This document shows positions 57,116 to 64,000 of a DNA stretch of 64,000 nt, in pieces. Below the pieces are notes generated by a model. It worked only from the letters and a program-made list of their open reading frames with translations. It did no database searches and had not been told where the DNA came from. The stretch covers positions 3,596,001 through 3,660,000 of the forward strand of contig NC_060021.1 in the NCBI RefSeq assembly GCF_021134715.1, written 5' to 3'. Within the stretch, counting starts at the first letter, position 1. The number at the start of each line of letters is the position of its first letter. Made by a program: the position numbers and the translations under genes. The DNA is from Daphnia pulex (Eukaryota; Arthropoda; Branchiopoda; Diplostraca; Daphniidae).

Positions 57116-58405
57116 ATTCTATGGATCTCTCGTGCGATCGGGACCAATTAATTAACAATGAAAACTTACAGCCAAAATTTATGTTGCAAAACCAATATAG
57201 CTGACAAAAAAAAAAAAAAAAAAAATCAGATTAGAACTGACGATTTGACGACGGATAAAATCTTGATCTAAACAATAACAAAACAAAAGCAGACTACATT
57301 GTCAATAAGTCAGTTGCCGAACTGTTATATGCTGAGATCGAAGCGGAAGCGCAAAATAAAATTATGATTATTGTCCATTGATCGTCACAGTCTTGTCTCT
57401 TTTTCGAATCTCCAAATGAATTCGAAGTTTAAAAAAAATTCTTTTCTTGGGCTTCGTTTCATTTTTGATTCGAGATTCTAAATTTTGACGATTTTCTCAT
57501 ATAAATTTGGCTGAAATTCGTCTGAGATATTTTACTAAATAATTCCATCGCTCCACATGTATAGATAGGCCCGTTTCACAATTTTTATAGATCAATAATT
57601 CTAACATTTGATACAAGACATTGATGAAAAGATATTCAAAGAAAATTTACACGAGCTTCTCTTTTACATATGTCAGGTTTACACTGTCTGTTCCTAGTTG
57701 ACAATATGTCAGCTAGTGCACAGGATCAGACACAGGACTTTTTCAAGTAGGACCGTCTTACACACAACAAAACCCCATAATCGAAAGGACAGCTACCAAA
57801 AATAGACACAAATACGTGTGAATTGGAGTGGCGTGCCTGAGGATCGAGACAGCGGGGTTTCTTCGGTCTTTTAATCGGCTTTTCGGGTCTGCTTCTGTAA
57901 TTTGTATTCAATGACCTTTATATGGTAAATCGCCACGAAGAATCCGTAGAAGCCCAGACGGCTTAAAAGCACGTGCTTATTATCTGTTGCGCACTTTTTC
58001 TTTTAGTTAAAGGTTACGAACTCAACGTCGTCCTACTCCGTGAACCCCACCACACGTGTATAATATTCACGTTTGGCAGTGGAAGTCGAACGTCCGTAAT
58101 AAACAAAAATTCCTCACCCCCACATACCGGTCTGCGTGTTTTGAAAGTTAAAAAAAAAAGGAATTTAATCTTTGTTTTTCTCTTTTCGAAAACATCTTCA
58201 GGTTGGCAGATCCTCAGTTTAGCGCTGAACCCCTCCCTACCTTGCCGCTCCGAAATCGTTCCTCTCTAGCTGACTCTACCTTTTTTCCTCAAGCGATCTA
58301 TTAGGTTATGACCAATTCAATATGTTTGATATTGTCCAGTTTATAATCAACTAATTTTCTTACAGATTTCAGTACTCGAATTTGAGTTCAGTTTTTCCTG
58401 GAAAG
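57116..58405. other. Intergenic, no gene seen
   Basis: It contains a 20-base A run at about 57208 and AT-rich sequence. The frames have no domain. The leader of the first C1q-like gene probably begins in the last 100 bp. Confidence 0.4.
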
Positions 58406-59387
58406 ATGGCGTTCGTGACGAGTAAAGTGCGCTTGCATTTGCTTTGTGCATCGGTAGAGCTTCTAATAAGCTTACTACTTTCTTCAATGACCGTTGCCAC
58501 TTGTCTTGGCGACGGCAAGCAGCAATGGGATTCCAAAAGTGTTTGGGACTCGACGACCCCAACCTCCTTGGCAGCGGAAATGAATGTCACTCGACAAATA
58601 TTAGTCAGCCCAAGGAAACCTCAACATTTGGATGAAATGGCGACCGCCCATCGGCAAATCGATGGACCTAACGACGGCATCGCAACGGAGAAACAACCGA
58701 ATTTGAATTTTGCATCGAGTATATTTTACTGCCAACAAGCAACTAAACGCAAATTATACAAAATTCGTCCTGTAATTTTTTTTTAATCAGGGAAAATGAT
58801 CGGCTTGGCGAATTTGACCAGTAATGCTTCACTGATCGAATCCAATAAAAAACCAATCGGTAAGAATAACAATTTTACACAAATTTAATTATTCACTAAT
58901 TCCACTGATTTTTTTTTTCTTTAATGCGACCGGACATGATGCTTTGCATGAAGCTTTGCCAAACATGATGCTAGGAACAGATCCGTCGAAAAAGTCTCAC
59001 ATCATTTTCAGCGCCTACACCGAGCATCCGACTCCGAAGAATTCGAGCGTCACCTACACCAAGACGAATGCAACCGATGGCAATCCGGTGGATGCGCCCA
59101 GCGGAGTGTACACGGCTCTAAAGCCAGGCCTGTACGGTTTCATCTTTCATGCATTGACCAACGATTTGAACCATGTTTTACCCACCGTCGAGTTGCGAGT
59201 CAACGGCGTCGCTGCAGCCACAGCCGCTGCTTTTAACGGCGGCACTTATAAGGCTCTCACACTGATCGCCGGCGCTAGACTGAACCGAGGCGATCACGTC
59301 TCCGTCTTCGTCGTTGACGGTCCGCTCTTTCATAGTAAAAAAGGCAGCAATCACCGAGCTTCATTTGCGGGAACACTCATGATCTAA
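58406..59387 (+). CDS. Secreted C1q/TNF-domain-like protein 1
   Basis: Three exons, 58406-58718, 58791-58859 and 58954-59387, join in phase 1 each time into 271 residues. The N-terminus carries a hydrophobic stretch (LLCASVELLISLLLSSMTVA), a likely signal peptide or anchor. The C-terminal 140 residues match the C1q jelly-roll layout: IIFSAYTEHPTPKNSSVTYT, APSGVYTALKPGLYGFIFHA, ELRVNGVAAATAAAFNG, RLNRGDHVSVFVVDGP and ASFAGTLMI at the end. A second acceptor 18 bp downstream is also in phase, so the start of exon 3 could vary. Arthropod C1q-like proteins are thought to act in recognition or adhesion; this one's role is unknown. It has a paralogue 850 bp downstream. Confidence 0.8.
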
Positions 59388-60237
59388 ATAAATTTGAAAT
59401 TGATATCCGTTCATTGGGTTTTTCGAAAATAAAATTTTCATTCATGTTAATACTCGTCAGTACCAGTCGTACCAGTCTGAATAATTTCAAGTGTAAATTT
59501 TAACTTGAATTTTTTTTTTAATCAACCAAAAGGAGAATAATGGATGAGGGACAAAAAGAGGGTTCTTGTTCAGGTCATTAAGTTTGACTGCCAATATCAA
59601 TAACACCCCAGTGACAGTAACAGTCCACATCAACAGGGGAACTAAATCATCAATCTGTTGACCTACCTCAAAAATGTTAAAATACGTTGCTTCCCCAATG
59701 TTTTTACGCTTTCTATTTCTACCTGAAGAAATTAAGGTCACTGAAAAAAGGGCATCGATGATTGGCGGATGCGATAAAAACTAACTTCTCTTCTTCTCCT
59801 ATATATCGATCCTGACCTTTCTCCTTTTTTTTTTCTTTCCTTTGTCGCTGGCATAAGGCGGAGATGGCATCAACCAGTGACCGAGTGGCCTAGCAACAAC
59901 TCACACGTTATAGAGTATGGGTCAAAGTGCTTTTTAGCGACATTTTAAAGTGCTAAGACAGATTTATTGGGCTTCTTTAAAAAGGATCATCGTTCAAATG
60001 TACCCGACACTGTTCACGCTCTGGGCCTGAGACGCGAATTTCTAGTTCCAAATTTAAGGATTACTTCCGCGTGAATTGCTGCAGCACTGGCCGTACGCAT
60101 TGTTTAGTTTCTGTTATTTTTAGAGTTCTTTGGCAAATAAAATAAGAATCCCAAGTGAAATGTGTGCAACATATAGACTACGCGTAGCCAATTAAAGGAT
60201 ACATAATCCCTTGGAAGTTTCGCGAAGTTCAACGGGG
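59388..60237. other. Spacer between the two C1q-like genes
   Basis: It holds a poly(A) signal (aataaaatttt) near 59427 for the first gene and the possible minus-strand frame listed at 59487. Nothing else is recognised. Confidence 0.4.
59487..59741 (-). CDS. Possible small single-pass membrane protein (end exon)
   Basis: An open minus-strand frame of about 80 codons contains one clear membrane segment, LLMWTVTVTGVLLILAVKL, and a tail NPLFVPHPLFSFWLIKKK. A cag acceptor sits at its upstream end, so it could be a last exon. I found no first exon with a start codon, and I do not recognise the family. It may be chance. Confidence 0.25.
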   Translation of the reverse strand: MTLISSGRNRKRKNIGEATYFNIFEVGQQIDDLVPLLMWTVTVTGVLLILAVKLNDLNKNPLFVPHPLFSFWLIKKKIQVKIYT

Positions 60238-61147
60238 ATGAATATTAGACTAATTACTATGGAGCGCAAGCGGACAGTTGCCAACGTCCTACTGACCTTG
60301 TCCTTTTTCCTGCTGCCGTCACGTTGCTGTTGCGACGCGGATGTAGAGCGCCAAGTCAAGGAAATTCAAAACAACCAAACTGCTGCCGGAATAATCTTAC
60401 CTACCAAGTCGAGGGAAATGTCAGGTTAGTATTTTGGAACATCATCAGAAAAATCTAAGTTGTTAATATACTTCTGTATATAGGATATAGGAAATCTATC
60501 CATATCTGTATATAGGAAATGGCAATCCGTCTGAAAATTTGAAATCTGATGAGTGGATGAGTGACAATTACATTGGTACAGTATTTCGGTTTGAGACCAG
60601 CATTAATCCCCATTAACCCAACAAAGCAATATGACTTTTGATTTTAGGGACGATATTAGGGACGGCAGCACTGCTGGAAATCGAATCGTCCACCAACAAA
60701 TCCTTATATAGAGATAAAAAAACTTACGGGATTATCTCCAATGTTTACACCAAACTAGCGCTTAAGGAAGATTCCAAAGTCACGCCCGAATATAGTAATA
60801 CCGACTATCAGAATGTGGTGGATTTAACTACTGGGGTCTTTATCACCACGACCGGCGGTCCGTATCTGATCAATTTCCGGGGCGTCAACGTCGGCAGCCG
60901 TTCTATGATCAAAAATTCTGGGACTTCGATTGCTCTACTCCTCATCAACGGAATTGTCCGAGCCACATCGTACAGCGATCCCGGTGAGCGGAACATCGGC
61001 ACCATTTCGGCCGTCGTGAATCTTCATCACGGCGATCGGGTCCACATTTTCGTTTCGGGGGCGGGGCCTTTCTTCAATAATGCCACTGACGACTATGATA
61101 ATTATTACACTCAATTCTCTGGCGTCCCACTAAAATTAAATAAATAA
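60238..61147 (+). CDS. Secreted C1q/TNF-domain-like protein 2
   Basis: Two exons, 60238-60424 and 60648-61147, give 228 residues. The start ATG 60238 is the first in frame; a second at 60259 begins MERKRTVANVLLTLSFFLLP, a good signal peptide, so either may be used. The second exon holds the C1q-like domain: NVYTKLALKEDS, FITTTGGPYLINFRGVNVGS, IALLLINGIVRATSY, VNLHHGDRVHIFVSGAGPFF and YYTQFSGVPLKL. The layout and exon start (G|G phase 1) match the gene at 58406, but sequence identity is low, so the duplication is old or selection has relaxed. Confidence 0.75.
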
Positions 61148-62496
61148 TCGAGTTTTTCTTTTTCAGGGTTTTGTACACTTTGCACGCCTTCTTTTAAACG
61201 TGCGTATTTTTTCAATAATAATACAGACCTGAAAAGCTTTGGCCGAAGAAACTTATTTGGATTCAAACGAAGAGCAGATTTGATAAAGAAAAAAAACTTG
61301 CGATTCGGTAAGCTTTTTATCGTGAATTGGCTATATACGTAGGTATTATACATCTTTGAAGAGACTCGAAGCCAAACAAAATAGGAAAAATCCCAGTTCC
61401 CATATCGGTCCAGTTTTCCAGTGTCGTACAAAAAAGAGAGAGGCAAATACGCCGTTGCCTTTGTGATGTTTTTTGTAGGTAAATATAAGGGTCCCAACTA
61501 ATCGGAACTGCGTCGGGTTTCCTTGAAGTATTATAGACGTGAACTTTGTGTTATTTCTCACTTGGTTTTTCTTTGCTTACCTTACCTGTGCTGGTTATTG
61601 CTGGGCGATATGACTATATGGCTTCGGCAGCAGCAGCGCTCTACAGCAGGCTACGCCGGGCTACGACACGGATCGTTCGCAGCGGTGGTTGGGTATAAAA
61701 CTGAAGGTAACATGTGTTGTACTTGTTATTACAGCATCCCAACACGCAGTTTAGTGCAAAACCCGGCAAAACCCGTAAAACAGGAGATTCTTTCGGTTAG
61801 ATTTCCACCGCGGGCATCAATTCAATTGTTAAATAATTATTTGGTTTCAAATAAAGACTTGATCAATCGATTATCGATTTGAATCAATCGTTTGTGGAGA
61901 AAGTGAATGCCAGTGAATCAAACATATCTGGCTCTTTTTCTCATGCAGCGCTCAACAAAGGAAGAAGCCCTATTATATAATGTCTGTATTGTTCGACTAG
62001 CATATCGATCGCGTGGCAATACTCGAGCTTGACCAGTTTGATTCCAACACTTATCTTTTTGTTAGGCTTCAAACCATTGCTATGTTTACCTTAAATGTGG
62101 CTGAAAAGCGCATCACAGGATTCACAGCTAAAGAATGTAAACGGCTACCATCAAAATGCCGGCATAACTGTAGGAGTGATGACTTATTGCAGTTGTCAGA
62201 TTGCCAGATTGTTTAATATTCGAATTAATGTAGGGTCGACTACAAAACAATACACCTAGGGGGTACACACACAGGGAATTGAAGAAGCGGACAGGGCGGA
62301 AATAATAATGCGCATGAAAGAGAATGACTCTGTCATCACAGCAGTCATAAAATGAAACACTGGGCTTTTAAATTGTCATTCCAATATGCAATAATCATGT
62401 TGTTTATTGCACCGTCGTCAAAGTAAATCTAAACGTTAAAGGGGAAGTTTGCGAGTCGAGCGGATTAATCGAGCGGAGTAGATCGGTTTCGTTATT
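61148..62496. other. Intergenic between C1q-like gene 2 and opsin
   Basis: No gene is supported. The open frames around 61350-61880 lack domains and splice logic. Confidence 0.4.
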
Positions 62497-63943
62497 TCAT
62501 TCGGAGGAAGTTTCGGTTTTGATGGAAGTGACGGCCGAACTGGAGTCGCCGTTTCGGCCTCGGACCGTTTTGCGTTCGTCGACCATGATGCACAGCCAAG
62601 GGTAGAGCTCCTTGAGGCACTCGCGGTACTTTGGATGAGACAAGGCGTAGATGACCGGGTTGTAGAGGGCCGACGTCTTGGCGCAAATGATGGGCAGCTC
62701 GGACATGAGCGGCGTGACGAACGACGCATCGTACCACGTACCCACCATGGCGATGGTCGTGAACGGAGCCCAGGCGAAGATCCACAGCAGAATGTTGACG
62801 ACGGCCACTTTGGCGGCCCGGATCTCGGCCGAAACGGCCAACTCCTGTTCCTTGTTGATGCTCCTGAGCGAAGTGACGTTCATCTTCTTGGCCTGACCCC
62901 GCAGCTCCTCTTCGTGGTTGAAAACGGCCTTGACGATGAAGAAATAACAGCCGATAATGACGATAATGGGGCCGGCGAACTGGAAGAAGCACGACGCCAG
63001 GATGTAGCTCTTGTGGTTCATTGTGGTCGTGTAAGAGTCGAACGAACACCTTTCGATCGATCAAAAAAACTTTTATAAAACAAAAATCCGCCAGGAGTGC
63101 GATGGAATCAACTTATTACGTTCCGAGCATTCCGTCCAGGGCATAGAGACCCCAGCCGACGAGCGGCGCCAGGGCCCAGCCGAATGCCCACAACCAGTTG
63201 AATAAAATAAGCAGAGATACTTTGGCGTAAGTCAGAGGCTTGCCACTGAATCCCTTGACGATGACGTTGTAACGATCCCAGCTAATGACTATTTTGAGAA
63301 AATGTGTATTTACAAGTGAAATTTGAATACTTATAAATTGAACTTACTGGTTAACGTTGTAATTTGGCTGTATCCAAAAAACGCTCCTGTCATATTTAAT
63401 AGAACGAAAATTAAGCAAAAATTCGTGATTAAATAAAATTTTAATTACCGCAGAATGAGTGGATCTGACACCCAATGTGACCAAACTGCCAAGGTCCTCC
63501 CAGGAAGAAATTGTAGACGGATTCCGGAATCAGACTGAGCATCAGCATGAGATCAGAGACGGCCAAATTGATGACTAGCATGTTAGCTGGGGTACGAAGA
63601 CATTTAAAGTTGCTGAAAATCTTCAACACCATCACGTTGCCACAGATCGCCATGCTACCTGCAAATTGTCATTATTAGTTGATAGGAATCATAATAATAG
63701 GAACATCAATTTGAATTTGATCACGTATATACCCATGACAAGATAGTAGAGACCAAAGAAGTAAGCCCATAGCGGATGAACGGCCTTTTGGGTCTCCCAG
63801 TGGGGATGGAGAAGAGGCTTGACGTAATCGGGAGCGAATACGGAGACGGTGAATGAGTCTGGCACGCTCCACGGGTCGAAAGATTTTTGGCCCTGGGTGA
63901 AGGCGGCAGGCGCCAGCGTTTCATTGATCGCCGATGATGACAT
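62497..63943 (-). CDS. Arthropod r-type opsin
   Basis: Five exons, 63733-63943, 63449-63658, 63348-63386, 63120-63288 and 62497-63049, join in phase into 393 residues. It is a seven-helix light-sensing GPCR of the rhabdomeric type, coupling to Gq. Seen: the first helix around AICGNVMVLKIFSNF, helix 2 MLVINLAVSDLMLML, GPWQFGHIGCQIHSF with the conserved Cys, SWDRYNVIVKG (DRY-type site, residues 158-160), the loop Cys in GTCSFDSY, the arthropod third-loop block QAKKMNVTSLRSINKEQE, and CAKTSALYNPVIYALSHPKY with the retinal Schiff-base Lys at about 334. The Lys that tunes insect UV opsins is absent from helix 2 (Ser by my alignment). The spectral class is not assigned; HIGCQIHSF and the GGPW motif hint at a Rh7/UNOP-like group rather than classic long-wave opsins. 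The promoter is beyond the window. Confidence 0.93.
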
Positions 63944-64000
63944 GTCGATGGCCTCAAATTTACCCGGCAGCAAACAGCAGCGCTCGGGCTCGATCCGCTC

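Noticed and set aside
59870-59940. tRNA-like gtgaccgagtggcctag
   Set aside because: It has box-A likeness only; no box B and no cloverleaf.
61349-61882. Open frames on both strands before the opsin gene
   Set aside because: No domain, no start context, no splice support.
62635-63078. Plus-strand Gly/Asp/Arg-rich frame of 147 codons
   Set aside because: It lies opposite the last opsin exon, which carries conserved opsin motifs.

Overview
The window reads as nuclear DNA of an arthropod, most likely a cladoceran crustacean such as Daphnia; the species call is inference. Supporting signs are GT-AG introns mostly 50-120 bp long, cuticle proteins with the DTPEVAAARAAH-type repeat, an arthropod r-opsin, a crustacean-type DRGH-family nuclease, and short intact genes set among decayed transposons. 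No prokaryotic operon, CRISPR array or phage is present.

Positions 1-33,800 are mostly repeats and decayed genes. The left edge cuts a Ser/Lys-rich disordered protein gene (1-1500, minus). Next come nested inverted-repeat elements (2448-4296, with a further arm at 6020), a short tandem array (7357), two copies of a 410-bp dispersed repeat (7813 and 14506), a TIR element (8480-8925), a C2H2 zinc-finger pseudogene (9470-10437) cut by a LINE fragment (10438-11820), and a 2.7-kb DNA transposon (11831-14492) that itself carries a 209-bp MITE. A 5-kb LINE on the minus strand (18060-23090) abuts a Ty1/copia remnant (23095-24790). A Myb/SANT-like gene (25904-27359), a second copy of the same MITE (27809-28017), two tandem alpha-carbonic anhydrase pseudogenes (28706-31701) and an intron-bearing PIF/Harbinger (HARBI1-like) gene (32153-33755) complete this half.

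Positions 35,000-45,000 hold a 461-bp tandem array (35047-36757), a Ty3/gypsy element with a dead integrase (37140-40690), a 5'-truncated cuticle pseudogene with a fold-back at its breakpoint (41214-41812), two long-TIR MITEs and an intron-containing tRNA-Arg(TCT).

Positions 45,500-63,943 are gene-dense and mostly intact. In order: a cuticle protein (45515-46512, +), an annexin with an N-terminal signal peptide (47717-49302, +), a secreted or tethered DNA/RNA nuclease (49808-51269, -), an HEMGH zinc metallopeptidase (52009-53709, -), DCAF12 (54160-55987, +), a short FAM169-like protein (56271-57115, -), two C1q-domain-like secreted proteins (58406-59387 and 60238-61147, +) and a complete five-exon opsin (62497-63943, -). 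I worked out exon borders by hand from splice sites and phase; all of these genes give whole open frames. Metallopeptidase and DCAF12 are divergent across about 450 bp; DCAF12 and the FAM169-like gene converge tail to tail.

I found no new multi-gene system. The best leads are the secreted annexin, the tethered nuclease with a changed catalytic motif, the 461-bp array with a conserved minus-strand frame, the intron-bearing HARBI1-like gene, the matching MITE pair, and several genes whose frame breaks fall on 8-9 base A/T runs.
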